A stretch of 64,000 bases of DNA from Acidisarcina sp963790505 (lineage in GTDB: Bacteria; Acidobacteriota; Terriglobia; Terriglobales; Acidobacteriaceae), in the NCBI GenBank assembly GCA_963790505.1, contig CAWBOT010000005.1:496001-560000 (forward strand). Reading direction: 5' to 3'. Position 1 is the first letter of the stretch. Each line of letters begins with the position of its first letter. The translations under genes were made by a program, and so were the position numbers. Under the pieces are notes generated by a model, which was given only the letters and a program-made list of their open reading frames with translations, was not told the origin of the DNA and searched no databases. Below, one piece after another: positions 13,527-22,500 of this stretch.

Positions 13527-15004
13527 TGCCGCGCATCGCGATTATCGGCGGAGGCATCAGCGGGGTCGCAACCGCCTATGAGCTAAGTCAAAGGGGCCAA
13601 ACAGATTTCGTTCTCTACGAAGCTTCGTCGCGGCTCGGTGGCACTGTCGAGACGGTGCGGCGGGACGGCTTCGTGATCGAATGCGGGCCGGACTCGTGGG
13701 TGACGGAGAAGCCGTGGGCGCGCGAGCTCGCGATCGAGCTGGGGCTGGAGGCGGAGATCATTCCGTCGAATGACGAACGGCGAAGGACATATCTGCTCGA
13801 AGGCGATCAGCTAGTTCCCATGCCCGATGGCATGCGGATGATGGTCCCGACTGATCTTGAGGCGATTGAAAGGTCGCCCCTGTTCAGCGAGAAGGCGAGG
13901 CAGGCTTATCGCGAAGAGCCAGCGAGGGCCGCGGAGCTGAAGGCTTTTGCTGCGGCTCGGCCGGAAGGCGAGGACGAGTCGGTCGCCAGCTTTGTGGAGA
14001 GGCACTTTGGAGTTGAGGTTGCGGAGAAGATCGCCGGGCCGTTACTGGCCGGGGTCTTTGGCGGAGATACCCGCCAGCTCAGCGCAACGGCAGTAATGGC
14101 GCCGTTTGTCGCGATGGAGCGAGAGCACGGCAGCCTGATTCTGGCGTTGCAACAACGGCAGCGCGCGGGTAAGAGGAGCGGTGCGGAGATGTTCTCTCCC
14201 ACTCAAGCCAAAGGAAGGCTTGAATGGGGCACCCCCGCACCGGCCCAGTCTGTCTTCACCTCGCTGAAGGGTGGTTTGCAGACGCTAATCGAGGGGATGA
14301 CAGCCAGGATTCCGCCCGCGGCCATTCGGCTGAGCGAGCCTGTTTTTTCGGTGACGCCGAAGGCGGGGAGGTGGGAGGTGGCGAGCGTCACCGGTTTGGC
14401 CGCGTTCGATCAGGTGGTGCTGGCGACGCCGGTGGACGTGACGAGAGCGCTGGTCGCGCCATGGAATCCAGAGCTAGGAGAGCTTCTGGACATTGAGGCC
14501 TCGTCGGCGGTGGTTGCTGCGTTGGCTTTTGATCGCGAAGCTTCGGAGCGGATCAAGATTCCGGAGGGATTCGGATTTCTTGTTCCGCAGCGCGATCAGC
14601 TCACAGTTGAGGGTGGCGAGCCGGAGCTCCTCGCCTGCACGTTTGTCGATCAGAAATTCGCGTACCGTGTTCCGGAGGGGTGCGTGCTGCTGCGAGCCTA
14701 CTTTGGTGGTAAGTCCGCGCCGGCGCTCCTGGATTGGTCCGATGAGGCGATTCTGGATATCGCACGGCGGCAACTCGGAAGGATATTCGGGAAACTGCCT
14801 GCGCACGAAATTGCTCTGGTTCGCCGCTGGCCGCGTTCGCTGCCGCAGTATGCGGTCGGCCATCGCGCCAGAGTCGCCAAGATTGAAGCGATGGCCGGGG
14901 AAGTCCCTGGGCTGCACCTGATAGGGAATGCCTTTCATGGGGTTGGGCTGCCGGACCTTATTCATCAAGGAAGAACGTTAGCCAGTCGGCTATCCCATTT
15001 CTGA
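13526..15004 (+). CDS. hemG: Protoporphyrinogen/coproporphyrinogen oxidase (HemY-type, FAD)
   Basis: The 492-residue flavoprotein begins MPRIAIIGGGISGVATAYEL, with the GxGxxG Rossmann motif and an acidic residue ending strand 2. It ends with the typical FAD-binding signature GNAFHGVGLPDLIHQG (near 470-485). It belongs to the oxygen-dependent, HemY-type porphyrinogen oxidases. Whether it acts on protoporphyrinogen or coproporphyrinogen cannot be decided here. Residues about 225-236 (PTQAKGRLEWGT) are encoded by copy 4 of the window's dispersed palindromic repeat, an in-frame insertion at a loop position. The start overlaps the hemH stop (TAATG). It is the last gene of the hemEHG set. Confidence 0.92.
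   Translation: MPRIAIIGGGISGVATAYELSQRGQTDFVLYEASSRLGGTVETVRRDGFVIECGPDSWVTEKPWARELAIELGLEAEIIPSNDERRRTYLLEGDQLVPMPDGMRMMVPTDLEAIERSPLFSEKARQAYREEPARAAELKAFAAARPEGEDESVASFVERHFGVEVAEKIAGPLLAGVFGGDTRQLSATAVMAPFVAMEREHGSLILALQQRQRAGKRSGAEMFSPTQAKGRLEWGTPAPAQSVFTSLKGGLQTLIEGMTARIPPAAIRLSEPVFSVTPKAGRWEVASVTGLAAFDQVVLATPVDVTRALVAPWNPELGELLDIEASSAVVAALAFDREASERIKIPEGFGFLVPQRDQLTVEGGEPELLACTFVDQKFAYRVPEGCVLLRAYFGGKSAPALLDWSDEAILDIARRQLGRIFGKLPAHEIALVRRWPRSLPQYAVGHRARVAKIEAMAGEVPGLHLIGNAFHGVGLPDLIHQGRTLASRLSHF
14198..14234 (+). repeat. Dispersed short palindromic repeat, copy 4, inside hemG
   Basis: CCCACTCAAGCCAAAGGAAG followed by GCTTGAATGGGGCACCC is the cleanest copy of the family. It has an internal AAGCC/GGCTT stem and CCCACTC against GAATGGG outer arms. 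It lies entirely within the hemG coding frame and is translated. Confidence 0.8.
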
Positions 15005-15070
15005 ATACTTACAACTTTCGCAACATCTAACTCGTCACAGTGTTTAGAAGGCTGAACGAGGAGGGATGTT

Positions 15071-15175
15071 ATGCCGGAAGTCCGTAAGCGCCTGCTTATT
15101 GCCTGCTCCTGCCTCCTGCTCGGATCGGTCGAAGTGCTGATGCAAGTATTGGGCTACACCGTGGCGACGCGCTGA
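15071..15175 (+). CDS. Possible 34-residue small hydrophobic protein
   Basis: A short frame encodes MPEVRKRLLIACSCLLLGSV and a further 14 residues before TGA. It is preceded by a near-perfect ribosome site, GAGGAGGG at 15058-15065, 5 bp before the ATG. The start is basic, followed by about 12 hydrophobic residues containing two cysteines, as in a membrane-anchored or exported peptide. It lies 66 bp after hemG and converges on the OPT transporter gene. There is no homology evidence; support is the strong initiation signal and composition. Confidence 0.45.
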   Translation: MPEVRKRLLIACSCLLLGSVEVLMQVLGYTVATR

Positions 15176-15224
15176 CATAATCGGTCTGCCCGGTGCGGCA
15201 CAGCACCCGCGCCTGCTCAGGGGG

Positions 15225-17418
15225 CTATGGCTTGCCGTTGTCCAACGGCTTGCGTGCGAAGTAATAGAGCGAGAACGCCAGCAGCGCGAACATCCCTACC
15301 GAAATCCAATCGTTGAAGAGAAGTGTTCGCGGGAACTTGATGATGTCGATGTGTCCGGTTGCGGCCTCGTAGAGTTTGAGGGCGACGCCCATGAGGCCGA
15401 CGATTCCGCCGGCGGCGATCAGGCCGCTGGCGTAGAGTGAGCCGGGGCTGATCTCGCTGTCGGTGTCGGTTCCACCGCCGGCTTTGGCGACGGCGCTGTC
15501 GACCATCCAGCGCACTACGCCTCCAACGAAAATCGCTAATGTCGTGGCGATCGAGAGATATGCGCCGACGGCAAACGACAGCGAGCGAATGCCGAGCAGC
15601 TCGACGGCGATTACGAGGAAGACGCCGAGCAGCACCAGTCCCCAGGGGAGCTTGCGAGTGAGGATGCCGTTGATAACGGTGGCCATGAGGCGCGCCTGCG
15701 GGGCGGCGGCCTTTTCGCTGCCGATGCCTTGGATCCACTGCACTTCGATTCGCTGAGTTGCAGGATCGTAGAGATACTTGCCGTCGGCTAACTCGGGCGA
15801 ACCGAGCGCGTTGAGCAGGATGTAGTTGCTGCCCTGGAGCGGAGTTGCCGACTTGTCGCTATGAGCGATCTGGAATGTCTTGCGGGTGAAGACGCCCTGG
15901 TTCTGGACTCCGGAATGCGGGGCGTTGATGTCCCAGGGCTGCGAGGCGGTGCGGAATTCCTCGAGGCCCTTGTTCATCGCGTTGAGGGTGATGCCGATGA
16001 CGACCGTCGAGACGAGACGCCGATGAGCAGGGCAACCTGTTGCTTCCAGGGGGTCGCGCCGATGAGGAAGCCGGTTTTGAGGTCCTGCGAAGTGTCGCCG
16101 GAGTTCGATGCGGCGATGCAGACTACGCCACCGATGGTGATGGCGAGGGCGCCAAATGCGGGTGCGGTCCAGCCTTTGAGGAGGAAGATCGCGGAGGTGG
16201 CCATGAGCGTGGCGATGGTCATGCCGGAGACTGGGCTGGCGGAACTTCCGATCAATCCGACGATTCGCGAGGAGACGGTGACAAACAAAAACCCGAAGAT
16301 GATGACCAGCAGCTGACGCGGCCAGATTTGCGCCGATGCCGACCTGCGCTCCGGGCACGGGCTTGAAAGTGAGAAAGAAAAACATCATCAGGACTAGCAG
16401 GATCGATCCGCCGAATGACCACACTCTGCGGCAGGTCGTGATCGGTGCGCAGGACGGTGGGCCTTTCGCCGCCGCCTTTCATGTTCTTGATGCCGGAGCT
16501 GAGTGCGCCGATGATGGTGGGCATTGTCTTGAGCAGCGTAATCAGGCCGGCTGCGGCAACCGCGCCTGCGCCCATTGGGCGGATGTAGGTCGACCAGAGT
16601 TCGCTTGGCGACATGGCGGCGATGGGCTTGGTTGCTGGGTAGAGCGGCAGGGCGTAGTGCGAGCCGAAGAAATAAATCGCGGGCATCAGTACCAGCCAGG
16701 AGAAGACGCCGCCGGCGAAGATGACTCCTGCGACACGCGGGCCGATGATGTAGCCGACGCCGAGATATTCGGGGGTGACGTCGGCGCGAATGGCTGCGCC
16801 TTTGAAGATGTGTTGCGGGCCGAAGTCGGGCTGGTAGTCGGGTGTGCCGGGCCATGCGCCAAAGAGGTTTTCGTTTTGGAAGAGCGTGTACACGCCGCCG
16901 AGGCCGAGACCGAAGAAGACGCGGCTGGCGAATGATCCGCCGCGTTCGCCGGCGAGCAGGACGTCGGCGCAGGCGGTGCCTTCGGGGTAGGTGAGCGTGC
17001 CGTGCTCTTTCACGATCAGCTGGCGGCGCAGGGGGATCATGAAGAAGACGCCGAGCCATCCGCCGATGAGCGCGAGCAGGAAGATGCGCGAGTATTCGAG
17101 ATCGAAGCCGAGAAAGACCAGCGCAGGCAGGGTGAAGATGACGCCCGAGGCGATCGATTGCCCGGCATTGCCGGTGGTTTGGACGATGTTGTTCTCGAGG
17201 ATCGAGGCGCGCCCGAGCGCCCGCAACACGCTGATTGAGAGCACCGAGATGGGGATCGATGCGGCAACGGTCAGGCCGGCCCGGAGCCCGACATAAACGG
17301 TGACGGCTCCGAAGAGAATGCCGAAGAGCGAGCCGAGGAGGATGGCGCGAAAAGTCAGCTCCGGACGGGTTTCGTTGGCCAGGATATAGGGCTGGAAGGA
17401 TGGGGCGGGATCGGGCAA
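15225..17418 (-). pseudogene. OPT-family oligopeptide/metal-chelate transporter gene with three frameshifts
   Basis: OPT proteins are multi-pass proton-coupled importers of peptides or metal-siderophore complexes. The first frame (17418 to about 16430) gives MPDPAPSFQPYILANETRPE and membrane segments through TDHDLPQ. A second frame covers FGGSILLVLMMFFFLTFKPV (about 16424-16325). A third covers LLVIIFGFLFVTVSSRIVGL and its continuation to about 16020. The second frame then resumes (VVIGITLNAMNKGLEE) to the end at 15225. The breaks are repaired by a missing TG near 16432 (GTGTGTGG to GTGTGG), a missing TG near 16327 (CTGTGG to CTGG) and a missing C near 16017. The repaired protein has about 730 residues. 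It may be intact in the organism. No partner genes are adjacent. Confidence 0.85.
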
Positions 17419-17510
17419 TTCGTTAGCCTCCGTCTGGAAAGATCATCTTAGACGAAGGGGCAGCGCTGGCGACGAATACAGTTGAGACCTATTGGCGATC
17501 GGTTGCACAG

Positions 17511-17540
17511 ATTCACGTGTAGCACGTAAAATACGTGAAT
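17511..17540. promoter_or_regulatory. Operator-like inverted repeat upstream of the VapBC-type pair
   Basis: ATTCACGT (17511-17518) and ACGTGAAT (17533-17540) form a perfect 8-bp inverted repeat. A third CACGT core lies between them (17523-17527). The site ends 11 bp before the antitoxin start, the position expected for autorepression. Confidence 0.6.
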
Positions 17541-17551
17541 GAGGTGTTTCG

Positions 17552-17806
17552 ATGGCTCTTCTGGAAATTGCAAAGAAGCAGAATCTCACCGTAAGTCTCA
17601 ACAGAGACACCTTGCAGAAGGCAAAGGTTCTGGCGGCGCGGCGTTCAACGTCCGTCAGCAGATTGCTCGCCGAGCAGATTGAAGCGCTAGTCGGGGAGGA
17701 AGAGGCCTATGAACGGGCGATGCACGAGGCCCTCGCTCTGATGAAGAAGGGGCTGCATCTTGGGGGCAAGCATACGCTGGACCGGGATGCCCTGCATGAG
17801 CGCTAA
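17552..17806 (+). CDS. VapB-type antitoxin (ribbon-helix-helix-like)
   Basis: The 84-residue protein begins MALLEIAKKQNLTVSLNRDTL. The segment LTVSLNRDTLQKAKVLAARRS / TSVSRLLAEQIEALV has the strand-helix-helix pattern of ribbon-helix-helix DNA-binding antitoxins, with an acidic C-terminal tail that would wrap the toxin. Its stop overlaps the PIN toxin start by 11 bp. The inverted repeat 17511-17540 lies immediately upstream and is the likely binding site. It should neutralise the PIN RNase and repress the operon. Confidence 0.8.
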   Translation: MALLEIAKKQNLTVSLNRDTLQKAKVLAARRSTSVSRLLAEQIEALVGEEEAYERAMHEALALMKKGLHLGGKHTLDRDALHER

Positions 17807-18212
17807 AACGTTTGTCGATACAAATCTGCTTGTCTACGCCTTCGACGCCGACGCCGGAGCGAAGCAGGACAGGGCGATTGAAGTGCTGGCTGAGCTTTGG
17901 AGAGATAGGGATGGGCGTCTCAGCACACAAGTCTTGCAGGAGTTCTATGTGTCAGTGACCCGGAAGCTCGCCGCACGCTTATCGAAACCCGCAGCCCGGC
18001 GCGCCGTCGACCTCTACTCGAGTTGGTGCGTGGAGATCGCTCCGGCGGACATTGTGACCGCCTTTCGCATCGAGGATGAAGCACGCATTAGTTTTAGGGA
18101 TGCGGTCATCTTCGCGATGGCATTAAAGAGCGGCGCACGTCGTGTCCTTTCGGAGGATCTAAATCCAGGTCAGAAAATCGCCGGAATTAAGATCGAGAAC
18201 CCATTTCTCTAG
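17796..18212 (+). CDS. vapC: VapC-type PIN-domain toxin (RNase)
   Basis: The 138-residue protein begins MSAKTFVDTNLLVYAFDADA. The PIN-domain acidic residues are visible: D8 in VDTN, E in STQVLQEFYVSV, and D in FRDAVIFAMAL near residue 108. These coordinate Mg2+ for ribonuclease activity in VapC toxins. The frame is open to 17760, but that segment lies within the antitoxin gene; the ATG at 17796 gives the standard PIN start and an 11-bp overlap. The C-terminus (SEDLNPGQKIAGIKIENPF) also fits the family. The frame looks intact. Confidence 0.88.
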   Translation: MSAKTFVDTNLLVYAFDADAGAKQDRAIEVLAELWRDRDGRLSTQVLQEFYVSVTRKLAARLSKPAARRAVDLYSSWCVEIAPADIVTAFRIEDEARISFRDAVIFAMALKSGARRVLSEDLNPGQKIAGIKIENPFL

Positions 18213-18246
18213 TATGCGATCGCCGTATGCAAAAATAATCCAACCA

Positions 18247-19374
18247 ATGAAAGCCATCCTCGCAACCTTCCTGCTTACTGCACTCGCCGTGCATTCCGCT
18301 CTTGCGCAGAAGCGACTCGTCCTCATAGATCAGGATGGTTCGGGGCCGGGCGGGTCGAACCAGATGGCGATGATGGTCTTTTTGCAATCGCCGAAGGTTG
18401 AGGTGCTCGGAATCACGATGGTGACGGGCAATGCGTGGCGCGATGATGAGGTGCAGCACACTCTGCGCATGCTGGAGATGATTGGCCGCACGGATGTTCC
18501 GGTGGTTCCGGGGGCGGTGTTTCCGCTGGTGCGGACTGAGCAGGAGACGCGGCTTGCTGCGGCGATTGATGGCAAGGTGGTCTGGCTTGGCGCGTGGGGA
18601 CAGGGGCCGACGACGCTGACTCCATCGGCCAGCGGGGTGGTTCCGACGGTGGTAGCGAATCCGACGATTCCAAAGCCTAATCCTGACGATCCGTATTTCG
18701 TTCCGCCGATGCCCGAGGGCGGGCCGCATACGAAGCCGCTCGCGGAAGACGCGGCGCAGTTCCTGGTGCGGCAAGTGCGCGCGCATCCGCACCAGGTGAC
18801 GATCTATGCGGGAGGGCCGATGACAAACATCGCGCTTGCCATCTCGATCGATCCGCAGTTTGCGGAACTGACGCAGGGCATTGTGTTAATGGGAGGAAGC
18901 CTCGATCCGCAGACTGACGATCCCGAGTTCTCCACCAGCCCGCGGCACGAATTCAATTTCTGGTTTGACCCAGAGGCGGCGCGGATTACGCTTCGGGCTG
19001 CGTGGCCGCGGGTCGATGTGACCACTGTCGACGTGTCGATCAAGGCGCCGTTTACGGAGGCGATGCTCGACGCGATCGCGAAGTCGCCTACTCCCGCTGC
19101 GCAATACATCGCGAAATATTCGCAGGATCGGTACTACATGTGGGACGAGCTGGCTGCCTGTGCGTGGCTCGATCCGACGATCATCACGAAAGAGCGCCTG
19201 CTTTATATGGATGTCGACGTGAGTCATAGTCCGACTTACGGCGACACGCTGACCTGGACGGAGGCGCTAAAACCGCAGACGGGTGTGCGGCTGGTGCATG
19301 CGCAAACTGACCTCGACCTGCCGAAGTTCCAGAAGATGTTTGTTGATCTGATGTCCGCGCAAGCGGCAAAGTAG
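18247..19374 (+). CDS. Exported nucleoside-hydrolase-family protein with altered metal motif
   Basis: The protein has about 375 residues with signal peptide MKAILATFLLTALAVHSALA. The inosine/uridine-preferring nucleoside hydrolase fold is visible: LVLIDQDGSGPGG at the start, GITMVTGNAW, YAGGPMTNIALAIS, IVLMGGSLDPQ, and HEFNFWFDPEAARITL. The classical Ca2+ motif DTDPGxDD is here DQDGSGPGGSN, which keeps the first two aspartates but lacks the last acidic pair. This suggests altered chemistry or metal binding. A long insertion is present around residues 110-160. Export of this intracellular enzyme family is seen in some soil bacteria and suggests scavenging of nucleosides or related glycosides. 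The ATG at 18214 is rejected because it lacks the signal-peptide start. Confidence 0.82.
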   Translation: MKAILATFLLTALAVHSALAQKRLVLIDQDGSGPGGSNQMAMMVFLQSPKVEVLGITMVTGNAWRDDEVQHTLRMLEMIGRTDVPVVPGAVFPLVRTEQETRLAAAIDGKVVWLGAWGQGPTTLTPSASGVVPTVVANPTIPKPNPDDPYFVPPMPEGGPHTKPLAEDAAQFLVRQVRAHPHQVTIYAGGPMTNIALAISIDPQFAELTQGIVLMGGSLDPQTDDPEFSTSPRHEFNFWFDPEAARITLRAAWPRVDVTTVDVSIKAPFTEAMLDAIAKSPTPAAQYIAKYSQDRYYMWDELAACAWLDPTIITKERLLYMDVDVSHSPTYGDTLTWTEALKPQTGVRLVHAQTDLDLPKFQKMFVDLMSAQAAK

Positions 19375-19422
19375 AGGGCCGCTGGCTGGACTGATGAAGG
19401 GCGGACATCCTTCAAATTCAGG

Positions 19423-19492
19423 TTCCTTCGACTGCGCTCAGGACAGGCTCTTCGACTCCCTTCCCCTTCGCGGAGCTCAGGGTCAGGATCGC
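19423..19492. repeat. Intergenic repeat of the CCTTCGACTGCGCTCAGG type
   Basis: The stretch contains CCTTCGACTGCGCTCAGGAC, AGGCTCTTCGACTCCCTTC and a partial second GCGGAGCTCAGGGTCAGGAT. I recognise it as a widespread bacterial intergenic repeat; read on the minus strand it yields the spurious ACPERSRRN peptide found in many false gene calls. It lies between the convergent nucleoside hydrolase and giant lectin genes. Confidence 0.75.
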
Positions 19493-19537
19493 TATGAATG
19501 ACAAAGTTTGTGTGTGGTGAATTAACCATTCACCACA

Positions 19538-22500
19538 CTAGGGATTGGTGAAGGTCCAGTCCAGAATGTTCTGCGTTGCGGAGGTGCCGCCGGTACCTCC
19601 GCTGAATCCTACATAGGCCGTGTTGCCGCCGACATTTGAGGGGATATTCACCGGGAAGACGGCCGTCGCGGTGGCGTTCACGGTGGCGTCGGTGAGGGTC
19701 AGAGTGAGGTTGGTCCCGTCATAGACGATGTGGGCATGAATCTCGTCCCCGCTCTTGAGCACGATTCCGGTGCCGGCCAGGTTGGTGGCGGGCAGGGTCG
19801 GAGTTGCACCGTTCAGATAGAGGCCGGTGGAGTCGGTTCCTTCGCCGCTGTTGCTGAAGATGTCGAACTTAACGGCGACGCTGGTGCGGATCGAGGGGCC
19901 TGTCCCGGCGGAGACGGAGCCACTGTAGCCGAGGGAGCCTCCCGAGCTGCCCGCAGCGTTTGGCCCCTGGTTCTGAATCACAAAGGCGAATCCGTCGGCG
20001 GAGGCGTTCAATATCTGGAAGTCGAAGTCGGTGGTGAATGCCTGGATATTGAGAGGAATGGGGAAGTATGCGGTGTGGGCCTCGTATTTGCCGCCGTCGG
20101 TCAACTGTAGAAGGTTGCCGACGACGGCCGCACCTCCGTTGAGAATCGGAGCGGGCGATTGGAAGCCGCTGACATAGTTCGGAGTGTTGGACTGGATCGC
20201 GTAGGTAGCGGAGGTTACGGTGCTCAACGGTTCTCCGGGGGCCATGGCGATGGCCTGCAGAGTGGTCGTTGAAGAGATGACAATGGGGGTGCCGGGCGAA
20301 TAAACAGTGGAGGATGTCCCCGGCGTGGTGCCATTGGTCGTGTAGTAAGTCACTGCCCCTGGGGTAGCGTCGTTGATGGTTATCGACTGCGGGCCGAGGT
20401 AGGTTCCGGCGGGCAGGCCGAAGGAGGGCGCCGCGGTAAAAGGGGCGGTGGAATTGAAGGACCAGTCGAGGATATTCTGCACCGCGGAGGTGCCCCCCGC
20501 GCCTCCGGTGAACCCCACGTAAGCAGTGCTGCCGCCGACGATGGAGGGAATGTTGACCGGGAAGACTGCGGTGGCGGTCGCGTTCGCTGTGGCGTCTGTG
20601 AGGGTGAGCGTCAGGTTGGTTCCGTCGTAGACGATGTGGGCACGAATCGGATGCCCGCTCTTCAGGACGACGCCGGTGTTGCTCAGGTTGGTTGAGGGCA
20701 GGGTGGGAGCTGAGCCGTTGGTATAAATTCCGGTTGAATCGTTGCCCTCGCCGCTGTTGCTGAAGATATCGAACTTGAGCGCGACGCTCTTGCCGATCGA
20801 GGCCCCGGTCCCGGTAGACGGCGATACGCCATAGCCAAGGGCACCTCCCGAGCTGCCTACGGCGTTGAGTCCCTGGTTCTGGATGACAAAGGCAAAGCCG
20901 TCGGCGGAGGCATTCAGCACCTGGAAATCAAAGTCGCTGGTGAACGCCTGCACGTTTACGGGGCTGTTGAAGAATGCACTTCGAGCTTCGTAAATGCCGC
21001 CGTCAGTCAATTGCAGCACCGTGCCGTTGACGGTGGCTCCGCCGTTCAGCGTGAGTCCCTGACCAGCGAATCCCGAGGCGGGCGGATACGAGACAGTCGG
21101 CGACTGAATGGTGAGTGTGGCGCTGGCGGCTCCGCTCGGGCTGTCGCCTGGGGCCTGGGCCATGGCCTGGATTGTCGTGGTTACATTTATCGGGATCGGT
21201 GCGTTATAGATCTTTGATGTGAGCGTGGGAGTGCTTCCGTCAGTCGTGTAGTAGATGACCGCGTTGGAGGTCGCGTCGGCAATGGTCACTATAGCGGGAG
21301 TCGGGTAGGAGGCGGTGCCGGGGCTGATGACGGGCAGCGCGGTGACAGTGGACGGCGGAATTTCGACTGTGTAGTTCCAGTCGAGGATGTTCTGGGTAGC
21401 AGACAGACCGCCGGTGCCAGCGGTAAATCCGACAAAGGCCGTGTTGGCTCCGACGGTGGCAGGGATGTTGATTGCGTAGGACTCAGTCACGGTTGTTACT
21501 GGGCTGGTCGTGGGGTCGGTGAGGGTCAGGGTGAGATGGACGCCGTCATAGACGATGTGAGCATGAAGTGCGTGCCCGCTCTTCAACTGAATTCCGGTGC
21601 CGGTCAGGTTGGTCGCGGGCAGGGTGGGTACGGCACCGTTGACGTAGACGCCGGTCGAGTCCGCGCCCTCGCCGCTGTTGCTGTAGAAATCGAACTTGAG
21701 CGCGACGCTCTTACCGACGGAGGCTCCGGTTCCGGAGGAGGGCGATACGCCATAGCCGAGCGCGCCGCCGGTGCTGCCTACCGCATTCAACCCTTGATTT
21801 TGGATGACGAAGGTAAAGCCGTCGGCGGTTGCGCTCACGGCCTGGAAGTCAAAGTCGGTAACGAATGCCTGCACATTCATGGCGGTGGTGAAGTAGGCGC
21901 TACGAGCCTCGTTGGCGCCGCCGTCGGTCAGTTGGAGCGCCGTGCCGCTGACCCTGGCGCCGGCATTCAGAGTGAGTCCCAGAGCATTGAACCCCGAAGG
22001 GTAAGCCGGGGAGGGAGCCTGGATGGTGAGGGTAGCGGTTGCCACTCCGCTCAGACCGAACCCCGGGGCCTGGGCGACAGCCTGGATTGTTCCGGTTGCG
22101 TTTACGGGAACCTGTCCGCTGTAGACGGCCGACGCCGCAGTCGGCACAGTGCCGTCGGTCGTGTAATAAATGACCGCGCCGGGGGTCGCATCACTGATTG
22201 TGACGGCCGTGGAAGTCGCGTAACTGTTCGTGCCGGGGCTGATCACGGGGGTCGCAGTCTGGGTTGTGGCTGCCGGGACAAACGTCCAGTCAAGAATGTC
22301 CTGAATGGATGAACTCCCGCCAGCGCCTCCTGTGAATCCAACATAAGCGGTGTTAGCGCCCACAACTGAGGGAATGTTGACCGGGAAGACCACGCTGGCA
22401 GTCGCCTTAGCGGTCGCGTCGGTGAGGGTGAGAGTCAGGTTTGTGCCGTCGTAGACGATGTGCGCGTGAATGACATCCCCGTTGTTGAGCACGATGCCTG

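Noticed and set aside
21536..22312. Several 150-260-codon plus-strand frames opposite the giant lectin gene
   Set aside because: They recur in step with the lectin modules (Val/Gly/Asp-rich), as expected from the repeated opposite strand rather than from separate genes.
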